Assembly (NCBI RefSeq): GCF_017311165.1 | Contig: NZ_CP062973.1 | Coordinates: 744,001 to 808,000, forward strand | DNA length: 64,000 bases | Direction of reading: 5' to 3' | DNA from: Psychroflexus sp. ALD_RP9 | Lineage (GTDB): Bacteria > Bacteroidota > Bacteroidia > Flavobacteriales > Flavobacteriaceae | Shown here: in pieces, positions 24,792-33,841 of the stretch | Layout: each line of letters opens with the position of its first letter | Numbering within the stretch: the stretch's first letter is position 1 | Made by a program: the position numbers and the translations under genes | The notes under the pieces: generated by a model | What the model saw: only the letters and a program-made list of their open reading frames with translations | What the model was told of the DNA's origin: nothing | Databases searched by the model: none

Positions 24792-25184
24792 TTAATTTGG
24801 TTTTACGGCTAAAACGAGTTTGTACTTATTATCATTAGCAATAGACATTACGTCGACTGCTTTTTGTAGAATTACATCTTTTTCAGCTCTTAGAATAACT
24901 GTAGGTTGTTCTACACTACTTAATTTAGATTGTAAAGCTGTTTCTAAATTTTTGAGCGGTACTTGTTCTCCGTCTACGTAATATTTTAAATCTTTAGTAA
25001 TACTCACAGATACATTTTGCTTATTGGTAGTTTTACCTTTAGCTTTCGGTAAAATTAAATCAAGAGCTTCTGGTGTAATTACTGGCGAAGTAAGCATAAA
25101 AAATATCAGTAATAAAAACACGATATCTGTCATAGACGACATGCTAAATTCTGGGCTAACTTTATTTCTTCCGCGTAAATTCAT
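24792..25184 (-). CDS. exbD: ExbD/TolR-type biopolymer transport protein
   Basis: 130 residues. A short cytoplasmic N-terminus and a single membrane helix starting SMTDIVFLLLIFFML carry the conserved proton-carrying Asp (D20). A periplasmic domain (about 40-130) follows with ILRAEKDV. Together with ExbB it forms the inner-membrane motor that energises TonB. It is between exbB (9 nt) and tonB (1 nt) in one operon. Confidence 0.93.
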   Translation of the reverse strand: MNLRGRNKVSPEFSMSSMTDIVFLLLIFFMLTSPVITPEALDLILPKAKGKTTNKQNVSVSITKDLKYYVDGEQVPLKNLETALQSKLSSVEQPTVILRAEKDVILQKAVDVMSIANDNKYKLVLAVKPN

Positions 25185-25193
25185 AATTTAGAA

Positions 25194-25886
25194 TTAAGTT
25201 GGCTCATTAAGTAGGTCTAAGAAATCGACTGCAGTAGCTTCCATTTGGTGCACAACTTTATCAGTTTTAACCACTAAGTGATTATAAGCAATATAAGCAA
25301 TAATACCGACAATTAAACCCGCAACTGTTGTTGTCATGGCTGTGTATATTCCTTCTGCTAGTGAGCCCATCTCAGCTTGCCCGCTACTTGTGGCTAATTC
25401 GTAAAAGGCTAGAACCATACCGATAACAGTTCCTAAAAAACCTATCATTGGTGCTGCACCAGCAATAGTTGCAAGAACACTTACGTTTTTTTCTAATTTG
25501 TACACTTCTAAACGACCGGCATTTTCTATAGCTGTATTAATATCTTCTAGCGGTGTGCCAATACGGGAAATACCTTTAGCTGTTAATCTAGCTACAGGTG
25601 AATTTTCTTGAGCACAATACATTTTAGCCGCTTCAATATTCCCGTTAGAAACGTTATCTTTAATTTTATTCATAAAATCTTTATCTGTTTTTGAAGCTGC
25701 TTTGATAGCAAACAATCTTTCAAAATAGATATAAAGCGCTACAAAAAGTAACACTGCAAGTATGGCTATGATGATTGTACCACCGGCACCACCACTAAAG
25801 ATTAAATCAATAACTGAAAGGGTTTTCTCTTCGGAAACACCTTCAGTTTGTTCTGGAGAAACTTCTTGTAATATTGTATAAACCAT
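25194..25886 (-). CDS. exbB: ExbB/TolQ-type proton channel protein
   Basis: 230 residues of the MotA/TolQ/ExbB family. Hydrophobic helices are at about 36-56, 130-160 and 180-205. The family core is seen as LATIAGAAPMIGFLGTVIGM and AMTTTVAGLIVGIIAYIAY. It forms the pentameric channel around ExbD. It is the first gene of exbB-exbD-tonB-folC. A -7-like box lies upstream at 25913-25920. Confidence 0.93.
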   Translation of the reverse strand: MVYTILQEVSPEQTEGVSEEKTLSVIDLIFSGGAGGTIIIAILAVLLFVALYIYFERLFAIKAASKTDKDFMNKIKDNVSNGNIEAAKMYCAQENSPVARLTAKGISRIGTPLEDINTAIENAGRLEVYKLEKNVSVLATIAGAAPMIGFLGTVIGMVLAFYELATSSGQAEMGSLAEGIYTAMTTTVAGLIVGIIAYIAYNHLVVKTDKVVHQMEATAVDFLDLLNEPT

Positions 25887-25912
25887 AAGTAATAGCTTCT
25901 GTGTAATAACGT

Positions 25913-25920
25913 CAAATTTA
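25913..25920 (-). promoter_or_regulatory. -7 box of the exbB-exbD-tonB-folC operon
   Basis: Minus strand TAAATTTG matches TAnnTTTG about 27 nt upstream of the exbB ATG; no convincing -33 TTG was seen. Confidence 0.4.
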
Positions 25921-25951
25921 AAATTTAATTGTTAACTTTTAGATTTTTATC

Positions 25952-27331
25952 TTAGTTGTAGAAAAAATATTCAATAAAAACAAAAATACCTGCACCTGCT
26001 AAAAAACCAACCAAAGCTAACCAAGTGATTTTTTTTAGGTACCAAATAAAGTCAATTTTTTCTATTCCCATGGCAGCCACACCTGCAGCTGAACCAATTA
26101 CAAGCAAGCTTCCGCCTGTGCCTGCTGAGTAAGCGATAAAATGCCATACAGGGCTATCTACCTCGAAGGTATACATACCCATTGTTGCTGCAACCATTGG
26201 TACATTGTCAATCAAAGCTGAAAGCATACCTAGCAAAATTACTACAACATCCATATTAGGAATTGCATTTGAAATACTTTCAGCTGCATAGCGAAGCGTA
26301 CCAACCTCAACACCACTTATACTTCCAAAGACTAAGCTTTCAAGCGCTGCAACTGCCAATAAAATTCCTAGAAAAAATAAAATACTTGAAAACTCAATTT
26401 TAGACAATGCCTTATGAGTTGAGTAGCGGTATTTCTGATTTGAAGGTAAATTTTTAACTGGTTTAACATATTCAGAAACAAGCCAAACTAAACCAAGACT
26501 GAACATCATCCCTATATAAGGTGGCAGACCTGTTACCATTTTAAAAACAGGTACAAATACAATTGCGCCTAAACCCACATAAAGCATAGTTTTACTACTC
26601 AATAAACGTTCTGTGTCTTCATCAATAATAAGTTCTTTTCTGATAGCTCTTCCTCGAAATGGCTTTAACTTAGTCGCTATAAAAAACGGAACTACAAAAC
26701 ATGCTAAAGAAGGAATTATTAAGTATTCAGATAGGCCTACGGCTGTGACCTTACCTCCAATCCAAAGCATAGTCGTAGTTACATCACCGATTGGAGACCA
26801 AGCGCCACCAGCATTTGCGGCAATAATTATCATTGCAGCATACCAAACGCGATATTGATGTTTTGCTAATATTTTTCGTAATAAAGTAATTAGAATTATA
26901 GTGGCTGTAAGGTTATCTATAATCGCTGAGAGAACAAAGGCTAAAATTCCGAGAACCCATAGTAAGCGCTGTTTACTTTTAGGTTTAATAACTTTTTTTA
27001 TAATGCCAAATCCACGGTGTAAATCAACTATTTCAACGATAGTCATAGCGCCGATTAAAAAAAAGAGAATTTCACCAATTTTACTAAAATGGTGCATGAG
27101 GTTTTTCTTAAAACCGTAAGCTTCAGTTTCGCTATAACCTTCAGCTAGACTAAAAACTTCACCTTTATAGTTTATTACATCAAACCAGGATTGGTTAAAA
27201 CCAATCGATAGAAGCGCCCACATTAAAGTTCCCATTAGTAAAGCTGGAACTGCTTTATCAAGTTTGAGTGGATGCTCAAGAGTAATGGCTAAATAGCCAA
27301 TCACGAAAATTAAAATAATAAATGTTGTCAT
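25952..27331 (-). CDS. nhaD: Sodium:proton antiporter NhaD
   Basis: 459 residues, about 11-13 hydrophobic helices, ion-transporter superfamily. Conserved segments include SAIIDNLTATIILITLL, ANAGGAWSPIGDVTTTMLW and the second inverted-repeat half ALIDNVPMVAA with GTGGSLLVIGSAAGVAAMG. NhaD exports sodium in exchange for protons across the inner membrane, fitting a marine or saline habitat. It is downstream of the amino-acid dehydrogenase gene by 8 nt and probably co-transcribed with it. Confidence 0.93.
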   Translation of the reverse strand: MTTFIILIFVIGYLAITLEHPLKLDKAVPALLMGTLMWALLSIGFNQSWFDVINYKGEVFSLAEGYSETEAYGFKKNLMHHFSKIGEILFFLIGAMTIVEIVDLHRGFGIIKKVIKPKSKQRLLWVLGILAFVLSAIIDNLTATIILITLLRKILAKHQYRVWYAAMIIIAANAGGAWSPIGDVTTTMLWIGGKVTAVGLSEYLIIPSLACFVVPFFIATKLKPFRGRAIRKELIIDEDTERLLSSKTMLYVGLGAIVFVPVFKMVTGLPPYIGMMFSLGLVWLVSEYVKPVKNLPSNQKYRYSTHKALSKIEFSSILFFLGILLAVAALESLVFGSISGVEVGTLRYAAESISNAIPNMDVVVILLGMLSALIDNVPMVAATMGMYTFEVDSPVWHFIAYSAGTGGSLLVIGSAAGVAAMGIEKIDFIWYLKKITWLALVGFLAGAGIFVFIEYFFYN

Positions 27332-27339
27332 TTAATAAG

Positions 27340-28566
27340 TCATAAAAGTTGATTAAGTGCAATTTCAAAAGCAGTGCGACTAATGTTTAATTTATCGCTA
27401 TTATTATCATAAGTATTTTGAATTGCATTTTTAATAGTAATTGAAGTGTCGTTAAAAATTGCTTCATCGGTCATTTGCACTTTACGCTCCATAAAGTAAG
27501 CAAAAACACGAGCCATTCCACAATTGGAAATAAAATCAGGAATTAAGCTTGTTTTAGCATCAGTATACTCCATTATTGGACCGAAGAATATTTCTTTATC
27601 TGCAAATGGTACATTAGCACCACATGAAATCACTTCAAGTCCAGAATCTATCATTGCGTCAACTTGTTGTTTAGTAATTAAGCGTGAGGCAGCACATGGT
27701 GCAAAAACCTCAGCACCGAGACGCCAAATTTTAGTATTAACATCATCAAACGGAATTAAATTTTCAGCATGTAAAGTATTTCCATTTTTGTTTAAAAAGA
27801 GTTCTTTAATTTCTTCAAAGCTAAAACCATCTTCATTAATTAAACCACCTACACGATCTAAAATTCCGACAACTTTTGCGCCCATTGATGCTAAGTAATA
27901 AGCTGCCGCTGAACCTACATTACCAAAGCCTTGAACAATGGCGCGTTTTCCTTTAACATCACCACCATAAATTGAGTAGTAATGCTTGACAGCTTCGGAC
28001 ACACCAAAGCCTGTAATCATATCAGCAACTGTATATTTACGAAGTAAATCTGGTGTGTAATCTGGGTTTTCAAGAACTTTAATCACACCATGACGTAATT
28101 GACCAATTCGATTGATTTTATCGGCCTCAGTGGGTTGAAAATGACCATTAAACACACCTTCTTGTGGATGCCAAACACCGCAACTTTCGGTGATAGGGAT
28201 TACCTCATGAATTTCATCAACATTCAAGTCGCCACCTGTACCATAATAACTTTTCAGTAATGGTGATACGGCTTTATACCAGCGTTCAAGCACCCCTTTT
28301 TTTCTAGGATCGCTTGGATCGAAATTTATTCCTGATTTAGCACCGCCAATAGCAGGGCCAGAAACCGTAAATTTAATTTCCATGGTTTTTGCGAGTGATA
28401 AAACTTCATTTTTATCTAATCCCTCACGCATACGAGTTCCACCGCCTGCAGCGCCACCACGAAGTGAGTTAATAACCGTCCAACCTTCAGCTTCGGTTTC
28501 TGAGTCTTTCCAGTGAAAAACAATTTCTGGAAGTTTACTTTCATATTGTTCTAGTAATTCTTTCAT
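27340..28566 (-). CDS. Glu/Leu/Phe/Val dehydrogenase family protein
   Basis: 408 residues. The N-terminal dimerisation/catalytic domain has RGGAAGGGTRMREGL and GPAIGGAKSGINFDP (catalytic Lys region near K77). The C-terminal Rossmann domain has VQGFGNVGSAAAYYLAS. It catalyses reversible NAD(P)-dependent oxidative deamination of an amino acid; whether Glu or a branched-chain amino acid cannot be told by eye. It precedes nhaD by 8 nt. Confidence 0.9.
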   Translation of the reverse strand: MKELLEQYESKLPEIVFHWKDSETEAEGWTVINSLRGGAAGGGTRMREGLDKNEVLSLAKTMEIKFTVSGPAIGGAKSGINFDPSDPRKKGVLERWYKAVSPLLKSYYGTGGDLNVDEIHEVIPITESCGVWHPQEGVFNGHFQPTEADKINRIGQLRHGVIKVLENPDYTPDLLRKYTVADMITGFGVSEAVKHYYSIYGGDVKGKRAIVQGFGNVGSAAAYYLASMGAKVVGILDRVGGLINEDGFSFEEIKELFLNKNGNTLHAENLIPFDDVNTKIWRLGAEVFAPCAASRLITKQQVDAMIDSGLEVISCGANVPFADKEIFFGPIMEYTDAKTSLIPDFISNCGMARVFAYFMERKVQMTDEAIFNDTSITIKNAIQNTYDNNSDKLNISRTAFEIALNQLL

Positions 28567-28638
28567 GTAAATATTTTTGTTGAGTTAAGCATGCCAAACC
28601 TTATTTATTGACATTGGTTAATTTAAACTACAGTAGTT

Positions 28639-29703
28639 TTAAGGGTAAAATAAAACACCACTTGAATGGTCTTGTTTGGCTCCTGTTACATCCGCCAAGA
28701 CATTAATTTCATTTCTATGTCTTAAAACTCCTAAAAACGCAAAAATTAAAGCTTCTTTAAAAGCGATTAAATTATGCGATGGTAAAATTAATTTATCTTT
28801 TAGGAATTGTTCAAGTAATTTGAATAAATATTTATTATGTGCACCACCGCCTGTTATTAATACATTGTCAAAATCTTTTGTGTTTAAAGCGATTTGATGA
28901 GCAATATGATGTGTAAAAGTGGCTAAAATATGTTCTGGTGGAAGCCCAAACGAATTAATTAAAGGAAAAACCTCTGACTCTATCCATTCTAGACCTAAAG
29001 ATTTTGGTGGCGATTGGTTGAAATAACTCAGCTGATTGAGTTGCTCTAATAAGTTTAAATTAACAGGAGATGATTCGGCTATTTTCCCATCAACATCATA
29101 ATCTAAATTGAGTTGTTGTGCATAAAAATTTGTAACTTTATTGGCAGCACAAATATCATAAGCAATGCGCCTTCCAGCATTTTGAAAAGAAATATTTGCA
29201 AAGCCTCCAATATTTAGGCAAGCACCATAGTTTTGAAACAGTAATTGATCACCAATTGGCACTAGTGGTGCACCTTGGCCTCCTAATTGCACATCTTGAA
29301 CTCTAAAATCACAAATCACTGGCAATTGTGTTAATTGAGCCAACAAAGCTTCATTACCAATTTGTAATGTAATACCCTTATCAGGTTGATGGAAAACCGT
29401 GTGACCATGAGCTGATATAAAATCAATTTTATCGCATTTAAATTCATTTATAAAATCAACACAATATTTGGCTGAAAGTTCTGCGAAATCTTTAGATAAT
29501 TGAAGTCGTTTTTTGGGTTGTATTCTATGAGCTTCAGCTAATCGCCTTTGCCAAAACAAATTATATGAATATGTTTTAGCGTTTAAAATTTCAAAATTCC
29601 ACTTTGTTGCCTTTGTAAACTTAGCTTCAACGATGTCTAAACCATCAAGTGAAGTTCCTGACATCAAGCCTAGAACATGATAATTATTTTGAGGTATTTC
29701 CAA
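28639..29703 (-). CDS. anmK: Anhydro-N-acetylmuramic acid kinase AnmK
   Basis: 354 residues. The ATP/phosphate motif GLMSGTSLDGLD (12-23) is characteristic. AHGHTVFHQP, RVQDVQLGGQGAPLVPIGD and CLNIGGFANIS follow, with ITGGGAHNKYL near the C-terminus. The enzyme phosphorylates and opens 1,6-anhydroMurNAc to MurNAc-6-P in peptidoglycan recycling. The start is TTG at 29703: an in-frame TAA lies a few codons upstream, and the next ATG falls inside the GLMSGTS motif. It is divergent from the acyl-CoA dehydrogenase gene. Confidence 0.93.
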   Translation of the reverse strand: MEIPQNNYHVLGLMSGTSLDGLDIVEAKFTKATKWNFEILNAKTYSYNLFWQRRLAEAHRIQPKKRLQLSKDFAELSAKYCVDFINEFKCDKIDFISAHGHTVFHQPDKGITLQIGNEALLAQLTQLPVICDFRVQDVQLGGQGAPLVPIGDQLLFQNYGACLNIGGFANISFQNAGRRIAYDICAANKVTNFYAQQLNLDYDVDGKIAESSPVNLNLLEQLNQLSYFNQSPPKSLGLEWIESEVFPLINSFGLPPEHILATFTHHIAHQIALNTKDFDNVLITGGGAHNKYLFKLLEQFLKDKLILPSHNLIAFKEALIFAFLGVLRHRNEINVLADVTGAKQDHSSGVLFYP

Positions 29704-29781
29704 AATCTTTGATTAAAAATCAATTTCATTTAACAATTCGTAAAAATAATGAATAAACACTGAAAATTCGGTAGTTCTCAT

Positions 29782-29789
29782 TATATTTG
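29782..29789 (+). promoter_or_regulatory. -7 box of the acyl-CoA dehydrogenase gene at 29818
   Basis: TATATTTG matches TAnnTTTG, 28 nt before the ATG; no clear -33 element. Confidence 0.45.
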
Positions 29790-29817
29790 TGCTATTAACA
29801 AAACGAGATTAATACAG

Positions 29818-30960
29818 ATGGATTTTAAATTAACAGAAGAACATGAAATGATACGTCAAGCGGCGCGTGATTTTGCTAAAAACGAATTACTACCTGGCGT
29901 TATTGAACGTGACGAGAAACAAGAATTTCCAAAAGCGCAGATTAAACAATTAGGCGAATTAGGTTTTATGGGAATGATGGCATCACCTGAATATGGCGGT
30001 GGCGGAATGGACACAATTTCGTATGTAATTGCTATGGAAGAATTGTCTAAAGTAGATGCTTCTGCCTCTGTTGTTGTCTCTGTTAACAATTCACTAGTAT
30101 GCTGGGGACTTGACACTTATGGCACACCTGAGCAAAAAGAAAAATATTTATCGCAACTTACCACTGGCGAAAAAATTGGTGCATTTTGTTTAAGTGAGCC
30201 TGAAGCTGGAAGTGACGCAACATCTCAAAAAACAACTGCTATTGATAAAGGTGATCATTATGTAATTAATGGCACCAAAAACTGGATTACTAACGGTAAT
30301 TCTGCTGATATTTATTTAGTGATTGCACAAACCGACCGTGAAAAAAAACATAAAGGTATTAATGCTTTTATCGTTGAAAAAGGCATGGAAGGATTTGAAG
30401 TCGGTCCCAAAGAACAAAAAATGGGAATTCGCGGTAGTGATACACATTCTTTAAACTTCAACGACGTAAAAGTTCCAAAAGAAAACCGAATTGGTGAAGA
30501 TGGTTTTGGTTTTAAATTTGCAATGAAAACACTTTCTGGTGGACGAATAGGTATTGCGGCTCAAGCTTTAGGTATTGCTTCTGGCGCTTATGAATTAGCA
30601 AAAGAATATGCTAAGACACGTAAAGCATTTGGTACTGAAATCATGAATCATCAGGCCATCGCTTTTAAAATTGCCGATATGCATACTCAAATTGAAGCAG
30701 CGAGACACTTGGTTATGAAAGCCGCTTGGGATAAAGATCAAGGCAATAATTACGACTTATCTGGTGCAATGGCAAAGCTATATGCTTCTCAAGTAGCTAT
30801 GGAAGTAGCTACTGAAGCCGTTCAAGTTCATGGCGGAAATGGCTATGTTAAAGAATATCATGTAGAACGTTTGATGAGAGATGCTAAGATTACTCAAATT
30901 TATGAAGGTACTTCTGAAATACAGAAAATAGTTATTTCAAGAAGCGTTTTTAAAGACTAG
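29818..30960 (+). CDS. Acyl-CoA dehydrogenase (short-chain type)
   Basis: 380 residues of the flavin acyl-CoA dehydrogenase family. FAD/substrate motifs are AFCLSEPEAGSDATSQ and YVINGTKNWITNG, then GSDTHSLNF and GGRIGIAAQALGIA. The catalytic glutamate in IYEGTSEIQ is E363. It resembles butyryl/short-chain acyl-CoA dehydrogenases that introduce the alpha-beta double bond in fatty or branched-chain acyl-CoA oxidation. It is a single gene followed by a bidirectional terminator. Confidence 0.92.
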   Translation: MDFKLTEEHEMIRQAARDFAKNELLPGVIERDEKQEFPKAQIKQLGELGFMGMMASPEYGGGGMDTISYVIAMEELSKVDASASVVVSVNNSLVCWGLDTYGTPEQKEKYLSQLTTGEKIGAFCLSEPEAGSDATSQKTTAIDKGDHYVINGTKNWITNGNSADIYLVIAQTDREKKHKGINAFIVEKGMEGFEVGPKEQKMGIRGSDTHSLNFNDVKVPKENRIGEDGFGFKFAMKTLSGGRIGIAAQALGIASGAYELAKEYAKTRKAFGTEIMNHQAIAFKIADMHTQIEAARHLVMKAAWDKDQGNNYDLSGAMAKLYASQVAMEVATEAVQVHGGNGYVKEYHVERLMRDAKITQIYEGTSEIQKIVISRSVFKD

Positions 30961-30987
30961 TTAAATTTTTACAATATTTACAAATAA

Positions 30988-31017
30988 AAAACCGCCTTAG
31001 ATTAAGGCGGTTTTTTT
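30988..31017. terminator. Bidirectional terminator
   Basis: AACCGCCTTA and TAAGGCGGTT form a strong stem around a short loop with A- and T-runs on both sides. It serves the acyl-CoA dehydrogenase (plus) and the pseudouridine synthase-like gene (minus). Confidence 0.85.
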
Positions 31018-31048
31018 ATTTATTATACATCAGGATGCTTGTAAAAAA

Positions 31049-31852
31049 CTACAACATTCCTAAATTAATTACTTCTTGTTTTTTCAATTCGCGCATACGA
31101 CCTCTAGGTAAGTCACGTTTAGTTAAATTACCATACATCACACGATCCAGCTTTAAAATTTCATAACCTAATTTCTTGAAAATTTTCTGAACAATTTTAG
31201 GACGCTGACTTTTTAATTCTAACCCAATATTATGTTTAGATTTATTTTCAACATAGCTAATATCATCTACATAAACTTTATGACCTTCTATAATAATACC
31301 ATCTTTTATTTGATTGAGATGAACATAATCTAAAGGCTTTTTAAGCTCAACATCATAGAGTTGATGTATACCACTTTTTAAATTAGAAAGCTTTTTAGCT
31401 AAAGTACCATCATTAGTTAGTAAAATTAAACCAAGCGCAGAACTCTCTAATGTACCAACAGGTTTTACAGCAGCTTTAGTTACTCTTGCAGCCATATCTA
31501 AAACTGTGGTGTTGTTGTTTTTATAACTTCCTGTGCAATAGACGCCTTTAGGTTTGTTGAGTAAATAATAAACTTTAGGTTCTGGATTTATTCTACGACC
31601 ATCGAACTTTACTTCATCTTGGAGTTTTACTTTATGCCCCATTTCAGTAACAACCTCACCATTTACTGTAACGTTTCCAGATTTAATATATATATCGGCA
31701 TCTCGTCTTGAACATACACCTGAATTAGCTATGTATTTGTTCAATCGCATACCAGCATTAGGATCTTTTATTTGCTGATCTACTTTCGCTTGTTTCAAAT
31801 TCTTCTTATTCCCTTTTGGCTTTTGCTTCGAATTTGATGATTTTTTTTGCAT
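31049..31852 (-). CDS. RsuA/RluB-family pseudouridine synthase-like protein with altered catalytic motif
   Basis: 267 residues. A lysine-rich N-terminus (1-35) precedes an S4 RNA-binding domain (about 36-85, MRLNKYIANSGVCSRRDAD) and a pseudouridine synthase domain with YYLLNKPKGVYC and GLILLTNDG. The canonical catalytic GRLD is GTLE (133-136), read directly from DNA at 31456-31445, so both the Arg and the catalytic Asp are replaced. Either it is catalytically inactive and acts as an RNA-binding protein, or Glu substitutes. Downstream of ubiA on the same strand (53-nt gap). Confidence 0.85.
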   Translation of the reverse strand: MQKKSSNSKQKPKGNKKNLKQAKVDQQIKDPNAGMRLNKYIANSGVCSRRDADIYIKSGNVTVNGEVVTEMGHKVKLQDEVKFDGRRINPEPKVYYLLNKPKGVYCTGSYKNNNTTVLDMAARVTKAAVKPVGTLESSALGLILLTNDGTLAKKLSNLKSGIHQLYDVELKKPLDYVHLNQIKDGIIIEGHKVYVDDISYVENKSKHNIGLELKSQRPKIVQKIFKKLGYEILKLDRVMYGNLTKRDLPRGRMRELKKQEVINLGML

Positions 31853-31905
31853 TTTTAATTTTTTGCAAAGATATGTTTAAATATTTGAGATTAAAACCTT
31901 TCACT

Positions 31906-32808
31906 TTAGAATATTCGATCAACAACTTGCTGTAAATCAATTAATACAATACTGAAGATTCCTATTACAATCACAAGTTTAAGCAAATTATGAAGTAACA
32001 CATAGTGTTTTTTTGAACGTGACTGCCAAAGTTTCAAAATAAAAAAAATAAAAAATAATACACTCGATCCAAAATAGTAAGTCATATAACCTATATCGAA
32101 TAAGCTTATAAGCACCAAAGCTGGTACAATTAAGGAAACACACAATACACTAATTATTTTTTTAGTCAATCGCATACCGTAAACTACAGGTAATGTTTTA
32201 TATTCTTGAACAAAATCGCCTCGTAGATTTTCTAAATCTTTAATCAACTCTCTAATGCTAACAAGTAAGAATAAATATAACGCATGTACGAAAATGACTA
32301 AATCAAGATTTTTATAATAGACAAATACTATAAAAAATGGTAAAACAGCTAGCATACTTGCCATTAGTGTAGCAATGCCAACTTTACGTTTTAATTTATG
32401 AGAGTAAATCCACAGTAAAAATATATAACCTGAAAAAAATAAAACTGCTTTAAAAGAAACGTAACTAGCAACGATAACGCTTAAAAAATTTAAGCCAAAG
32501 TAAACACCTAACTTGGTATTTTGACTTACATAGTTATCTAATAATGTTTTAGCTGGCCTGTTTATTAAGTCTTTTTCAGAATCGTAAAAATTATTAATGA
32601 TGTATCCTGAAGCAATTGCAAGCAAACTTGACAGAACAAGCAGATGAAGGTTTAAATCAAGTAAAACATCTTTAACAGCTATATCGTGAGCCATAATAAA
32701 AATAGACGCAAAATATATTGCTAAAGCAAGTACTAATAAGTTGTAACCACGAACTACCGAAAATAAACTGAATAACTTTAAAAAAAACTTATTAGTCTCG
32801 GTTGGCAT
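31906..32808 (-). CDS. UbiA-family prenyltransferase (geranylgeranylglycerol-phosphate geranylgeranyltransferase-like)
   Basis: 300 residues, about 8-9 membrane helices. First Asp motif is NNFYDSEKD (N73, D76, D80) and the second is DLENLRGD (D191, D198), the magnesium-prenyl-diphosphate sites of the UbiA superfamily. Flavobacterial homologues are commonly named digeranylgeranylglyceryl-phosphate synthase-like; the acceptor substrate here is not established. It follows the mevalonate kinase gene by 8 nt, tying it to isoprenoid supply. Confidence 0.82.
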   Translation of the reverse strand: MPTETNKFFLKLFSLFSVVRGYNLLVLALAIYFASIFIMAHDIAVKDVLLDLNLHLLVLSSLLAIASGYIINNFYDSEKDLINRPAKTLLDNYVSQNTKLGVYFGLNFLSVIVASYVSFKAVLFFSGYIFLLWIYSHKLKRKVGIATLMASMLAVLPFFIVFVYYKNLDLVIFVHALYLFLLVSIRELIKDLENLRGDFVQEYKTLPVVYGMRLTKKIISVLCVSLIVPALVLISLFDIGYMTYYFGSSVLFFIFFILKLWQSRSKKHYVLLHNLLKLVIVIGIFSIVLIDLQQVVDRIF

Positions 32809-32816
32809 AAAAGTGT

Positions 32817-33755
32817 TTAAAAGGTGTAAACCACTTCAAGCTTGTGGCCCGATAATGCCTTTTTGGCTTTTTGAAAATCTTCGGTGAAGCCTAAAATATA
32901 TCCACCGCCGCCAGAACCGCAAAGCTTTAAATAATAATCATTTGTTTCAATACCTTTTTTCCATAAATCATGAAATTTAGCTGGAATCATAGGTTTAAAA
33001 TTATCTAAAACTGTATTTGATAGGCTTTTAATATTTTTAAATAAAGATTTGAAATCTCCTGTTAAAAAATTTTCTACGCAAGCATCAGTATGTTTAACAA
33101 ATTTGGTTTTTATCATATTCTTAAAACCTTCTTGCTTCATATTTTCCATAAAGATATTTACCATTGGTGCCGTTTCTCCTACAATACCACTATCTAATAA
33201 GAACACTGCTCCTTTACCACTCGATGTTTGAGAAGGTATCCCGGCTGGCTCTAAATCTTCTTTAGAGTTAATAAGGATTGGTAAACTTAAATAACTATTC
33301 AGTGGGTCGAGTCCAGAAGATTTACCATGAAAAAAAGATTCCATTTTAGCAAAAATTGATTTTAAAGTCAGTAGTTTTTCTCGACCTAAATTTTCAAGAA
33401 CTGTAATTTTATCGATAGCATACTTATCATAAATTGCTGCCACCAAAGCACCACTACTTCCAACACCATAACCTTGAGGTATACTACTGTCAAAATATAA
33501 ACCCTGAGCAATATCATGCTGAAGAGAGTCAACATCAAATTGAACTTCGATATCTTGATTTTGATTTAGCGTTTTTAAATAATCAGAAAAGCGCTTTAAC
33601 TCTAAATTTGATGCTTTAGCAGTTTCACTAAGTTCATCATCAATTTTTAAAGCGCCATTGTAAAAATTGTATGGTATTGATAGACCTTTAGAATCTTTAA
33701 TGATTCCATACTCACCAAACAATAAAATTTTAGAATAAAATAATGGTCCTTTCAT
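32817..33755 (-). CDS. Mevalonate kinase (GHMP kinase family)
   Basis: 312 residues. The GHMP ATP-binding motif is QGYGVGSSGALVAA (from about 94), the N-terminal strand-turn is SKILLFGEYGIIK, and the C-terminal motif is LCGSGGGGYILGF. Together with the neighbouring diphosphomevalonate decarboxylase this fits mevalonate kinase, which phosphorylates mevalonate in the isopentenyl-diphosphate pathway. Phosphomevalonate kinase is not in the window, so a role as that enzyme cannot be excluded. It lies 86 nt downstream of the decarboxylase and 8 nt before ubiA. Confidence 0.85.
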   Translation of the reverse strand: MKGPLFYSKILLFGEYGIIKDSKGLSIPYNFYNGALKIDDELSETAKASNLELKRFSDYLKTLNQNQDIEVQFDVDSLQHDIAQGLYFDSSIPQGYGVGSSGALVAAIYDKYAIDKITVLENLGREKLLTLKSIFAKMESFFHGKSSGLDPLNSYLSLPILINSKEDLEPAGIPSQTSSGKGAVFLLDSGIVGETAPMVNIFMENMKQEGFKNMIKTKFVKHTDACVENFLTGDFKSLFKNIKSLSNTVLDNFKPMIPAKFHDLWKKGIETNDYYLKLCGSGGGGYILGFTEDFQKAKKALSGHKLEVVYTF

Positions 33756-33841
33756 TTTTTAAATGTTTCTGTGGTTAGGCATTACGAAATTAGACAAAAA
33801 ATAAGATACAACAAACATTTAAGCGACTTGTTAACAGTGTT

